Position numbers and translations under genes: made by a program
NCBI RefSeq assembly: GCF_023065955.2
Contig: NW_026622997.1
Span: 22,238,001-22,302,000, forward strand
DNA length: 64,000 bases
Origin: Ursus arctos
Taxonomy: Eukaryota > Chordata > Mammalia > Carnivora > Ursidae
Direction of reading: 5' to 3'
In this document: positions 48,674 to 59,534 of the stretch, piece after piece
How positions within the stretch are numbered: the first letter of the stretch is position 1
How the letters are laid out: each line of letters starts with the position of its first letter
The notes under the pieces: model-generated
Told to the model about the DNA's origin: nothing
What the model saw: only the letters and a program-made list of their open reading frames with translations
Database searches by the model: none

Positions 48674-49164
48674 GCTGTTGTGGTCATCCTGAAGACATGT
48701 TTCCCCACCCAAAATCCAAATCAGATGTCAAGACTAATGATGCCACACATTCCAAGAAAGTATGGAAACTTTTTTTATTCATATAACATGGCTTTCTGGA
48801 GGTGGTAGGGCAGGCTTCCCAAGTTGGTCTGAAAAATGCTTAGAGAGTGCAGAAAGGAGATTGGGGTTTTTATTGTGGTTAGGTGGAGGGACGGGGGTGA
48901 AGGTGTTCTTTCATGGGCAGGGGTTTGCAACTCCCGCAGGTACCAAAGAAAGAAGTTTCTGGGATTTCTTATCAGCTTTCCCAGATGTGAGGCAGAGGGG
49001 AATGAAAGAGAGGTATGGCTCAAAGGCTGTCAGTAGTCAAACATCAAAAAGCATAACATCAGACTCTTTATTAGGGCTGTTAAAAATTCTTTTCCCCTAG
49101 TGGTTCTGTGCCAGTTCCTCAGCTTCCATACTCCCTAAGCACATCACGCGAAACTCTGCCTACA
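48674..49164 (-). mobile_element. Solo LTR, antisense
   Basis: Read on the - strand it has LTR layout: a TATA-like 'aataaaaacccc' near 48875, then the poly(A) signal AATAAA (TTTATT at 48774-48779 on +) about 95 bp later, then about 100 bp of U5-like sequence. A further AATAAA lies upstream at 49077-49082. The limits are approximate because I found no clear target duplication. Flanks are a LINE-1 3' end on the left and a LINE-2 piece on the right. Confidence 0.62.
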
Positions 49165-49230
49165 GCACTTGTCAGTCCTTATTGTCCATTTATCATCCCC
49201 CTCACTAGATGATGAGCTGCCTGAGAGACC
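49165..49230 (+). mobile_element. LINE-2 (L2) fragment, sense
   Basis: 'agcacttgtcagtccttatt' and 'catccccctcactagatgat' followed by 'gagctgcctgagaga' match the L2 3' region upstream of its terminus. Confidence 0.62.
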
Positions 49231-51289
49231 TTGAAAACACCAAAACTTTCATAACATTTGAAATATGGGACACACCACCATTTTGTGTTGAAAATAGGTG
49301 ACAGTGTGGACTGAACAAAGCAGGGAGGGAAAAGATTAGGTTTGTAAGGAAAACCTTCTCCCCAAAGTGTGCTCTCCTTACTCATTCTCTCAAGCCCCAC
49401 ATTTTGCTCCATGTTGGATGATTTCCTTTCTTATTACAAAGAAAATAGAAAAGTAACAGCATAGTAAAAATGCAGCTCACATTTCCTTTGTTGTCTGAGA
49501 GGCAACACATTCATACTTCATATGAATATTAATATTTTCGTGTTTGCTATTAAGTATGTAATTTCAATACTGTAATTTAATATCCTTAATTCATACCCGT
49601 TTACGTAAGCTTCTCTCGTGCTCAGAAAAAAATGAATCTGAAGACTCTGAGGATACACAGTATGTGTTTCCTCCCGTCTCTTACTTCCTAACAAATTCCA
49701 AGCTCTGCCACACCATCCTCACCCATTACCTGGTTGACTAGAAGTTCCTTCTTGCCAAAGAAAGTTCTAGGTCACTCTATCATTCTAAAGAAATTGGAGA
49801 CAACATACTCTTAAAAGTGGTTTGATTTGGATAATAACTTAACACAGTTGTGATCCATATTAACCACAGATAGATGTCAGCAACTTTCTAGATAAGACGA
49901 CTGTGAGTAGACCCTCTAATTTTAGGTCAATCATATACAACTATATATAGTTATGCAATAACATCATAAATGTATTTAGCTTTCCTAGGTCTGTGTGCAT
50001 ATATATATATACATAAATCATTTGTAACCTAGAACTGTTGAGAAAGCACTAGTTTAATAGAGTGCATAAGTTCTAGTCTTGGATAAATCATGCCAAACGT
50101 GGTAAATCATATAATCTCTTTGAGTCTCAAATTCTCTGTAAAATGGAAGTAAAAATCTATGCCCTACAGAAAACCAGGTAATAGCTTGTGACTGGAAGCT
50201 CTTGGAAAATTTTGCAATTTTACACATTTTTAAGAAATTTTAAAACCTATTGCCAGCTCCTGAAGAGACGACCCAGATATATAATCACAAGAGAACCATA
50301 TGCAAATATTGCCAAGAAGCCAAGACCTTATCCATACAGACTGTAAGTAGGAAGCAAGTTCAGATGAAGGACAGCATACTTAGACCACGTGATCAGAGAA
50401 AATCTTTGAGATGAGTGGCAGACGCTAACTCACGTACTCAACACCCAGTCCAAACCCATTCTTAACCTTCTGTCTTATTGATGTCAAAGATTTTAAGTGC
50501 AAGTTCTTCATGCTTCTTTGCCCTAAATATGGCAGGCAATAATACATTTCTCAGTCAATGAGCTATAAGAGAATGTCTCTGGAGACTCCTGCAAAGACTT
50601 TTGCTTACTTGATAAGAGGACAGATAGGACAACAGATAAGACACTTCTTCCCGGATATGTGGCCATCCTGTGAAGAAGCCATGAAGATCCAGCACACTGA
50701 ACACAATGCAGCGGACTGCCTCCCTCTAGACCTTTTGTTCTGTGTGAAAATTAATGTCTTCATTGAGCCACTCTTAGTTGGATTTCTTGTATTGAAGGCA
50801 AAAGCACTTCTAGGGATACTAGACAGGACATAAGAAGTGGATGATTTCTGCAGTCGAGTACTGGCTCAAAGGAAAACGCCCACTGCCCCGGCCACACCTA
50901 AAGCAAACTGAATTTAAAGTTGAGGAAGATGGATGTGGTATAACAAATTGTGTTTCCCTGAATTTGCTGCCACTGACCAGGGCTTTAATCCAGTGCCTCT
51001 GATAGGATTACTCATCTGTGTTTGGCATTTCGTATTGATCTTGGCCTCTGTTGTTGAGCAAGAGTTTCTTCAGAGAGATGGTAAGTAGGTGGATAACAAT
51101 TATATGGCGATAAATATTTTGCTCAACACAGGAAAGTACTTTTTACTAACTAGCGCTACTCAACCTGACCCATGTGACGCTTTTTTAACAAACCAATCCA
51201 TCAGAGGAGCCATGGAATGGGGTTTCCATCAATGGACCTGAATGGAAGGCAGGGTGTCTTTAACTCTGAGAGTCTAGGAATATCTGATT
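49231..51289. other. No gene identified; one MIR and an unassigned repeat end
   Basis: Positions about 50560-50830 resemble an old dispersed repeat that ends 'gagccactcttagttggatt'; the family is not identified. The 91-codon frame over the same place is not credible as a gene. The rest is unique AT-rich sequence. Confidence 0.4.
50045..50170 (+). mobile_element. MIR SINE relic, sense
   Basis: 'tctttgagtctcaaattctc' and 'tgtaaaatggaagtaaaaat' match the MIR core. Short and diverged. Confidence 0.65.
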
Positions 51290-51420
51290 ATAAGCATTTA
51301 TTGATTCTTATTAGATGCTACCATTATGCAATAAGCATAAGATGCAGTCTCTTCCCAGAGGAAGTTTATCACATAAGAAACAATCCATTGAGGAAGGAAG
51401 GACATTAACATGATAAGGAA
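51290..51420 (-). mobile_element. LINE-2 (L2) 3'-end relic, antisense
   Basis: 'taagcatttattgattctta' followed by 'agatgctaccattatgcaat' and 'tcttcccagaggaagtttat' follows the reverse complement of the L2 end. Strongly diverged. Confidence 0.5.
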
Positions 51421-51804
51421 ATTGCCCACATTATCTTATTCAAAACTCGGTGAAAATTTTAGCTTGTTTTACATGTGCATGGGTGAATATTAGGAAATGC
51501 AAGTTACTTTCGTACAGTCATTTTGTCTGCTCCTAGGGGACACCAAGTATCCACTTGGAGCTCTGCCCCTGACCACATGGGCTTGTAGGTGTCTCTTGCT
51601 ATCTGGTTCAGAAAATAGATTATGCAGAACAAAAGTGGCTGAAATGAGGATTATTGCCGGCAAAGTAATTGGTCTTTCCTCTTTAAATGCTAAAGGAACC
51701 AAAAGCATAGGAGCGATTTTGCCTTCACCCCTTCTCCACGTCTGAACAGTTCTGGCATTCGGACGACCTCAGTGCTGAGAATTCTTGGTTAATCTCTGGC
51801 AATT

Positions 51805-51985
51805 TCCTAAGAGCTACTTTAGGCACCTTATATGTGTTATCCACTTTAATCCTTACATTTATCATTATCTCCATTTTATAGCTGAAGAAACCGAGGCAGA
51901 AGGTGATGTGATCTGACCAAGTATCAGTAGCTAATAAGGGACAGAGTAAGATTCAAACCTAGGTTTTTTTCCTGATTCTAAAGCT
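51805..51985 (-). mobile_element. MIR SINE relic, antisense
   Basis: 'cttatatgtgttatccactt', 'tctccattttatagctgaag' and 'aaaccgaggcagaaggtgat' fit the reverse complement of the MIR core. Confidence 0.85.
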
Positions 51986-52871
51986 TACACATTGCTAATC
52001 TGTATTGTCTTAATTTTTTTTATATTGCTTAATGATAAATGGTGAATTCTACTCAGCACTTTCTCTCATTTATTGGGACTGCAATCACATGACAGCTGGT
52101 CAGTAGTGCCTTTATGGTGTCACTATATGTGGTTAAGATACAGCATGAGGAAATGGACAAGTGTGGTAAAATGCCTTATGTCACAGCAGGACAGATTTAG
52201 ATGTACAGAGATGGTGTCCAAATCACGTACTTGTAATGCTATACTTCATGCACTCCGGCCCATTCCTTTTACAGAAGAAAAATAGCAAGGTTAATTGACA
52301 GAGAATATTTTCTTAAGAGCAAAGTCAAGGGAAGAACTCTATTTCCCCTCCTCCAAACCTTTCTCCATTGCTTCCCCACCTGCTACCCAATCTGTGACAG
52401 TCATCTGTGTGAGTTAATTTCAAAAGAAAATGATGCATTCAGGTGCTTTAGGTAATAAGATTCAGAGACTACATCCCTTCTATAATACAGGGAGTGCTCG
52501 GTTTGTTTGAAACTTGTGCCACATCGTATATTCTAGAGTATGATGACTTAAATATACACAGGAGCATTTCTGAACGTGTAAGCATTTGAAATTCAAAGAG
52601 ACCCCATGGGATAATCTTTGTCCACAGCTGAAAATTACCCAGACCAGCATCCCAACATAGGCATATATAAGAAGGAGAGCACATGCTTTCCCTTCATAAG
52701 TCTTTTCCATGTTTTATGGCTTTTGCTGCGTAAAAAGTCCCTCTTAGGACTAACTAAGATGCCTCTTACCAGAATGTACTCATGTCTTTCTATGGTATAT
52801 TCTCTGAAGTCAGACAGCAGGTGGACATTTTATAGAAACAGCGTCTTAGGAGATGAGGGGGAGGGGCTGAG

Positions 52872-52936
52872 ATGTGTGTGTGCGCACAATTGGGTGCACA
52901 CGTGTGTGTGTGTGCACGCGCACATGTGTGCGCACC
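52872..52936. repeat. Alternating GT/GC/CA tract
   Basis: This is a mostly purine-pyrimidine alternating run of TG, CG and CA steps with short self-complementary pieces ('gtgcgcac' twice). Frames here on both strands are repeat artefacts. Confidence 0.9.
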
Positions 52937-53804
52937 TGCTGTAGAGGAAAAGACACTTGACTGGCCTGGCTGCAAGTCAGAAAGCAAAGTTTAAGCCAGA
53001 GTGTATACATCTCTCTGCCCCTGCTTCCTTCTATGAGAACAAGTGTTGGACTTGATCTCTGTTCCTGGCTCCAACATCCTATAATGCTATAAAGAGGCAC
53101 AGTTTGAATTGTGGCCAGTTGTCACTTCCCATTTTACCTCCCTCTCCAGCAGGATTAGAAGACTAGTGTCTTTTAACTTTAATACTTCCATTATAGTATT
53201 ATTTGTTCCAGTTGAAATAAATCAGTAACAGGGTTGATAAAGGCCTAGGTGATCATGTGGTTTAATAATGATGAAGTAGAAAAAAGATGATACAACCTAT
53301 AGCATTCTTTTTTTCTTCTTATTTTAAGAGAGTAGAGTATACATGCCCTCGATCTTCACCAGTAAGAAAGGGGCACATCCCATGGGGTGCTGCAGGGGGG
53401 CGGAGTGGACCACACAGCAGGTCAAACATAGTGCCACATTGTAGCATGCACACCAGCAGACAGCGTGTCCTCTCCACTGGAACCTCACCTTCCTTCACTG
53501 AATGCCCCAAACTCGGCTATTATGCTCATCTCTCTACATGTTGGAAACCAGGCAGTCTTTGTATGAATAAGCATGTATCTTATGCATGTAAATTCACAAA
53601 GCCAAAGACAGAGTATGTACTTCTCTACTTCTATATCAAAGGACACCAGATTTCTGGTTCTAGTCCACTCTACACCTTGTTCTTCTCTACCTGGAATTAA
53701 TGAGGAACAGGTACAAGTTTTGAGCCTAGAGCAGAGGGACTTTTGGAGTACGCCAAGGCTAATAGCAAAATGAAATGGAAACTGCATTAGCAATTTACCT
53801 GTAT

Positions 53805-53850
53805 ATAATATATGTAACATATATTTGAAATATATATATATATTTCAAGA
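53805..53850. repeat. (TA)n tract with perfect 24-bp palindrome
   Basis: 53825-53848 is self-complementary: 'ttgaaa', six TA steps, 'tttcaa'. Confidence 0.9.
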
Positions 53851-55674
53851 AAAGGCTTCTTTGTTATTATAATTTCAGGATAGCAATAAAGACTACAGAG
53901 CTCAGGATTTCAAGTGCTTCCCTGCTGGGCTAGTGACTTAATTTATTTCTTTAATTTGTTATAACCTCACAAAAAATGATATTCTTTGGAGACCTCAGTA
54001 GCCTGAGTTCTGTATGTATTATTTGCTGTAAAAGATTAATGAGGGAGCAGAGGCAATTTCTAATGGAATCCCTTGGTTTTCCTCTCTGCCTTCCCAACCC
54101 CCACCTTCAAACTCGCTTGCCAATTCAGCATTATGAATCTACTAAGTGTGCTTGGCAGGTTTGATGGGAAGAGGGAGAAAAGGTAAAAACCCGAGGCTAA
54201 AAATTAAAAAACTCTTTCTTTCCTACCCCCCCCCCCGTATCTGTTAGGTGTAATGCAATGATTTACTGTCTCATCTTCCATAAGATAACATACATTCACC
54301 GGTAGCTTGAAATCGTCACTGTTTTGTGACTTGTAATCTGCGGACATTTTCAGGGTCTGGTCCATATCCCATCTTTCCACAGAATACCTAAACCACCAGA
54401 TTATGAGAAGTCATCACCAATTTCCTCCTCGGTGATGTTAACTGGTGTATATTTTAGCATCATTGGTATGAAGACAAACTTTTTAATCATGCTACCAGAA
54501 AGAAAAGTCAAAGGTTGTTCAAAGCATGGCTGTAAGCGTTGCGTGTTTCGGGTGAGCTTTTGAAGGTAGATTAAAGAACAGTCCCCTCCTGACAATGAAC
54601 TATAGCACTCCTTATGTCCATTCCAGCAAATACTCTGGAGGCTAAGTGCTGGGGAATGGTGTGGATTCCCCACGCACGAATAGCACTGCTAACTCTGTGA
54701 AATCAGTGACGGCCAGGTGATATGAGCCAAGAGAATCTTGACAAAAGCAGCATTTCTCACAACAGCTGAGGAAGGGCTGCTGCAAAAGAAAATTTAAGAA
54801 TTCAAAACTTCCTTTGAGCCCCAAATTAAATGGCAACTGGGCCATCACAGTAGAAATGTAAATTGGGCCCGCAAAACAACGCTTGGGTGGAAAAATGCTT
54901 ACTGCATGAGATAGTCAACGAAAAAAGAAAAATGCAAAACTGAATGGAGGAGCTCAAATTTGGAAAAGGACAGAAACAAAGACAAAACAAAACAACAGCG
55001 TGTACATTTGCACGTGTGTGTGTATTTGAAAAAAGAATAGAAGGAATTAGACCAAAAGATTAACAATGAGTGATAAGATCATCTAAGCTTACAGTTTCAT
55101 AGGAATATATTTTTTTAATTCTATGTATTTACTAGGAAATACAGAATACATATGTCAAACATGTTTGAAGGAAAAGAGGCTTTTAAGGAATTGGATTATA
55201 GCCTTTGCGGGTTTCACACATGAACTTTGCACCTTCTACATTTGTGCTGTCTTTCCATGAATGACTCCTCCCCCCTCCCAATTTGTATCTAGCTTTTTGG
55301 AAGATGCACTGATAAACCAGACGATCTACTGGTTATCACACAGGCGTAGAGTTAGGTGTCGAGTTAAGATTAAGGAAACTTTTGAATGCTTATAATGGAC
55401 AAGGTATCAGAGCTAGAAACAGAAGTTCCCGGAATCGCAAAGGACTGGATATGCCATTAAGCAAAAATAGGTTAGAAAGGAGTGTGGGTTGGTAAAAACA
55501 GAATTTGAAAGAGACCATAATCCAGGAGAAGGCAAGCAGAACAAGTGAAGTGTCTCCATTTCTCACATTTGGGGCAGTTTCTGAGAAGCAACTCTGTTCC
55601 TCTTGGAACATAACTCCCCATGTATATTTTTAACCAGCGGTAAGCCCAAAACACGTACTCCATGAGCAATAATA

Positions 55675-55915
55675 ACTATTACTAATATTTGTTGGTTGTA
55701 CACCATGTGCTGGATATATTCAGGAAAGCTGTGATACAATATTGTACACCTGTTCTCATATTTACTTCTTCCCAAATAGCCCGCTTTTGTAATGATGAAA
55801 TTGTGGCTCAGAGATGATTCTACTTAACCAATGTCACACAGCTAAATATGTGTAATCTTCACTTGACCCCAAGTCTGCCTCATCTCAAGGCCTGTGCTTT
55901 TTCCAGCATTCTACA
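55675..55915 (-). mobile_element. MIR SINE relic, antisense
   Basis: 'caccatgtgctggatatatt', 'gatgaaattgtggctcagag' and 'accaatgtcacacagctaaa' fit the reverse complement of MIR over most of its length. Confidence 0.82.
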
Positions 55916-57927
55916 CCATCCTGCATAGTGTAATGGGGATACAACATGTTACCTGAAAAGCTTGTTGGGCGAAGGTAAAGATAGAATTTCTGTTAGGAAG
56001 AGAATTTACCTTGGGTTAGGGAGGCTCTTTCATGGGTATGTTTGGTTAGGAAGGTTTAAGTAGGCAAGATAGGACAATATTAATTCAGTGATTTAAGGAA
56101 TAAAAGAGTCCATTTCTTGATTACATGATGGTCTGGGGTGTATCAATTCAGAGTGCGGCTCTCCTCCACCTGATTATTCATGAACCCAGACTGAGGCCAT
56201 GTCCTCACCAAGAGGTGCCTTCCAGTGTCGTTCTTGCTGTGGCCATTCCAGCCCCTGGCAAAGAGGTAAGACAGGAGAAGACACATATGACAAATGACAA
56301 GTCAAGTCTGGAAAAGGCACCTGTCAATTCCATTCACGTTCAATTGGGGAGGCTCACTGTCCAAACCTCCGGAAAGAGGATGTGAGTCGAAGAGACACGA
56401 TGAGGAGCAGAGAATCAAAAGGCAAGTAGAAACAAGAAATTGAGAGTGAGAAAAAAAATAAAAGGAAGAAAAAAAAAGAAATTGGAGGGAGAGTCACAAG
56501 GGAAGTCCTAATTGTAATCAGTCTTGGACATATTTGGTTCTGCTGAGGTGCCCAGAGTATAAGATTTGGGGCATCCAGCCATTTTATTGGAATATTCACT
56601 GAGGGTAGTCCCAGAAAACTGGAGAATTTGAGGATATTCTGGTTACAACAGCCATCCCTGTGGAAGTGAAGAAAGATCACTGGATTTAGAGGTACAAATC
56701 CAGGATCTTTAACCAGACCTTGCTACTAACTAGTTCTTCGATGTAAGGCAAATCTCTTCATTAACCCAAGCTCAACTTCCTATGTCACTGAATCGGGAAA
56801 TAATACTTGCCACACCAGGGGGTTGGCCAGTGAAATAAGATAATGTATGTAAGAAGTATTTGAACCTATAAAATGCTATGCAAATGTAAGTTGAAACTGT
56901 GTTATTGGCCTAGAAAATGCACAACGTATGACCCTTTCACACTGGGATATGTGGTCACTTTGGTTAATGGTAGGTTAGGAAAGCAAGAACTGAACAACAC
57001 CATGAGGGTTAAAATAGGGTGACAGGAGAGCTATCCAGGGTTAGGAGAAGAAGGGGTGCAAAAGATCAGATCTCAGAATTAGCCATTTGTTTCAAAGGAA
57101 TTTTGCCAAAAATCTTTTCCATCTCTTCAATAATGTTTGGTATTTTTAGCCAATGAAAAGACCAAGATATTTAGAAATGCAATGTACAGGAGAAGTTAGG
57201 CGTATTTCAGATTTAAAATCCAGCCAACTACTCATTTTGCACGTGTGTGCCTGCGTGGGTGTGCATGCAAGCGTGCCCGTGTGCATTTGAATCATCCGGA
57301 TAGCTGTGATGCTTTTCCTTTAGAGATGGATTTCATTTGCCTTATGTTCTGTGCAGTTAATTAACTACCGGAGAAGTATGTTTACTGTTTCAGGTTCTAC
57401 ATACTTGTGAGGATTGTCATTGACTTTGGTCCAAACAGGACACCTCTAGAAACATAGCAACACTTAGCTGCTCTTGGGAAAAGCTAATGAGTCATTAACA
57501 TGTCAATATTGCTATTTTCTGCCTTAATATCTCATATCCCTGCCTTAGCCAGTCTCAGATATTCATCTATACATATGTGTGTGTGTGTTTCTTTAGCACG
57601 AGGGAATTAATTACTAGGTACTTTTAAAATATATTTCCCTATGAAGGGTGCACTGAACCTCCCTGTACATTTCTTTTCAAATTCCTGTGTATCTGTAATT
57701 GCTTCAGAAATAAATATCTTTCCTTAAATATTTCTAATACATAGAAGAGCACAAGCAAGCTTGTTTGGGTTTTGGTTAAAGCATTTCCATAACCTACCAA
57801 ATGCAGTACTCAAAATACTACCCAGTAGATTGGGGGTAAAAGAGGACTCTCCATTTAGATGCTCTCCAAATTATGACGTAAAAAGGATTTCTTCAAAGTG
57901 AGGCTTCTTAGTAGAAGGCATCCTTTG
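55916..57927. other. No gene identified; one MIR relic
   Basis: Outside the MIR at 56680 I see only unique sequence, with a short GT/GC-alternating piece at about 57240-57290. Confidence 0.45.
56680..56890 (+). mobile_element. MIR SINE relic, sense
   Basis: The order 'aggtacaaatccaggatctt', 'taaggcaaatctcttcatta', 'aactgtgttattgg'-flanked 'gtgaaataagataatgtatg' and 'atgctatgcaaatgtaagt' follows MIR from 5' to 3'. Confidence 0.75.
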
Positions 57928-57931
57928 TTTT

Positions 57932-57962
<31 letters not shown>

Positions 57963-58145
57963 TTTATTTATTTATTCGACAGAGATAGAGACAGCCAGCA
58001 AGAGAGGGAAGACAAGCAGGGGGAGTGGGAGAGGAAGAAGCAGGCTCACAGCAGAGGAGCCTGACGTGGGGCTCGATCCCAGAACGCCGGGATCACGCCC
58101 TGAGCCGAAGGCAGACGCTTAACCGCTGTGCCACCCAGGCGCCCC
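57928..58145 (-). mobile_element. Can-SINE (bear-type subfamily), antisense, young-looking
   Basis: It has a 24-T tail (57933-57956), a full body with 'gacagccagcaagagagg' and 'ggagcctgacgtggggctc', and the intact head 'gccacccaggcgcccc'. The target duplication 'agaaggcatcctttg' is exact at 57913-57927 and 58146-58160. The long pure tail, exact duplication and consensus-like body argue for a recent insertion. Confidence 0.98.
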
Positions 58146-58761
58146 AGAAGGCATCCTTTGATTCAGAAGAAGCCACTATGGGGGGAAAATGCAGGCATTA
58201 GAACTGGTTCTTATTTTTGACAAAACCCCTTAAGAGAAAAAGGGACACTCTGTAGGGTCATAAAAGTCTATTGGAAGGGACTTTTCAAAGTACCATGAGC
58301 CAACCAAAGCACTATTCTTTGGCATGTATTTTCATACTTCAAAACATATTTACTGAACCTTTTCTTTATGTGGGAGCCACTGTGGCAGAGCAAGTCAAAG
58401 ACGAAGAAGGTGTCAGATACACCCACTCATTGAAGTCACCACCCCAATCCCTTCATCGTTCTCTGCATCTGAACAGTGTCCAAGTGTGGTAGGTTCCATG
58501 CCTCTCCTCTCTCCTCCCCATTTCCACCATGACTTTTTGAAGTCACAGGACCAGCTCTTCCCAGAATTACAATAACTTCTTCAGACTCAATTCTCCCTTC
58601 TTTTCTAACGTCACCATTGGGATGATTTTTTTTTCCCAATTATACCATCATGTCACTCTTAAATCCTTTATCAGCTCAAAATTACTTATGCTTGAGATTT
58701 TCTATTCATATTTTATGCAAGGGGGATACTATTTGGAAACAAAGTAATACCTCAAAGTATT

Positions 58762-58876
58762 GGGGCTCCTGGCTGGCTCAGTTAGTACAGCACATCACTC
58801 TTGATCTCAGGGTCCTGAGTTTGAGCCCCATGCCGGGGGTAGAGTTGACTTAAATAAATAAATAAATAAATAAATG
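58762..58876 (+). mobile_element. Short Can-SINE variant with (AAAT)n tail, sense
   Basis: The head 'ggggctcctggctggctcag' and the B-box-like 'ggtcctgagtttgagcccc' pass directly into a (AAAT)n tail, without the CT-rich middle of the other copies. The target duplication 'cctcaaagtatt' is exact at 58750-58761 and 58877-58888, so the short form arrived as such rather than by later deletion of an end. Confidence 0.93.
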
Positions 58877-58888
58877 CCTCAAAGTATT

Positions 58889-59310
58889 AAGTAGCTGGAA
58901 CCAATTGCATTGTATTACAATAATTTATCTTATGAGTCCCAACCCATTGATTTTAAAGTAGCCAACGAGATTAGTAAGATCATCACCACAATTTGAAATC
59001 AGGTTTTTGTATAAAAATTGGCCTCCATGTCCAGTTTTATTTCTTTGTTTGGTTTAGAATTTAGAGAAATTTAAAATCAAATAAATCCCAACTTATACCA
59101 ATAAATACTTGAAAGTAGGAACATGTTCTTACCAGCTACTTCTGCGATCTCGGATCTCAGAAACGACAGGAGAAGCTTTATTTTGAAGTCGGGCAAAAGG
59201 ATGTGAACTTGATAGCACAAGGTAATTGTGTTGTCATGCCCAGTGTGTAATTCCTTACATATTTGGAAGGATTTCCTTCCTTCAGTAGTTAGTAAAATAG
59301 TTTAAAATCT
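58889..59310. other. No gene identified
   Basis: AT-rich unique sequence between two SINEs. Nothing recognised. Confidence 0.5.
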
Positions 59311-59324
59311 AACAATATAAAATT

Positions 59325-59520
59325 CAGGGGTGCTTGAGTGGCTCAGTTGGTTAAGCGTCTGTCTTTGGCTCAGGTCATGATCTCAGGGTCCTGGGATCGA
59401 GCCCCACATTGGGCTCCCTGCTCAGCTGGGAGTCTGCATCTCCCTCTCCCTTTCCCTCTGCCCCTCCCTCTGTTCATGCTCTCTCTCTCTTTCAAATAAA
59501 TAAATAAAATCTTAAAAAGA
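59325..59520 (+). mobile_element. Can-SINE (older subfamily), sense
   Basis: It starts 'caggggtgcttgagtggctc' and ends in an AAATAAA-type tail. The target duplication 'aacaatataaaatt' is exact at 59311-59324 and 59521-59534. Confidence 0.97.
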
Positions 59521-59534
59521 AACAATATAAAATT

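Larger units (their letters stand above)
51986..55674. other. No gene identified; unique sequence with structured tracts
   Basis: This contains the GT/GC alternating tract at 52872, the TA palindrome at 53825 and an 11-C run at 54226-54236. The 137-codon + frame at 53287-53700 has no recognisable family. The stretch 54690-54880 has the even, repeat-free look of conserved noncoding DNA, but I cannot show that. Confidence 0.45.

Noticed and set aside
53287..53700. 137-codon + strand frame
   Set aside because: No domain, no splice context, and a competing - strand frame over part of the same DNA.
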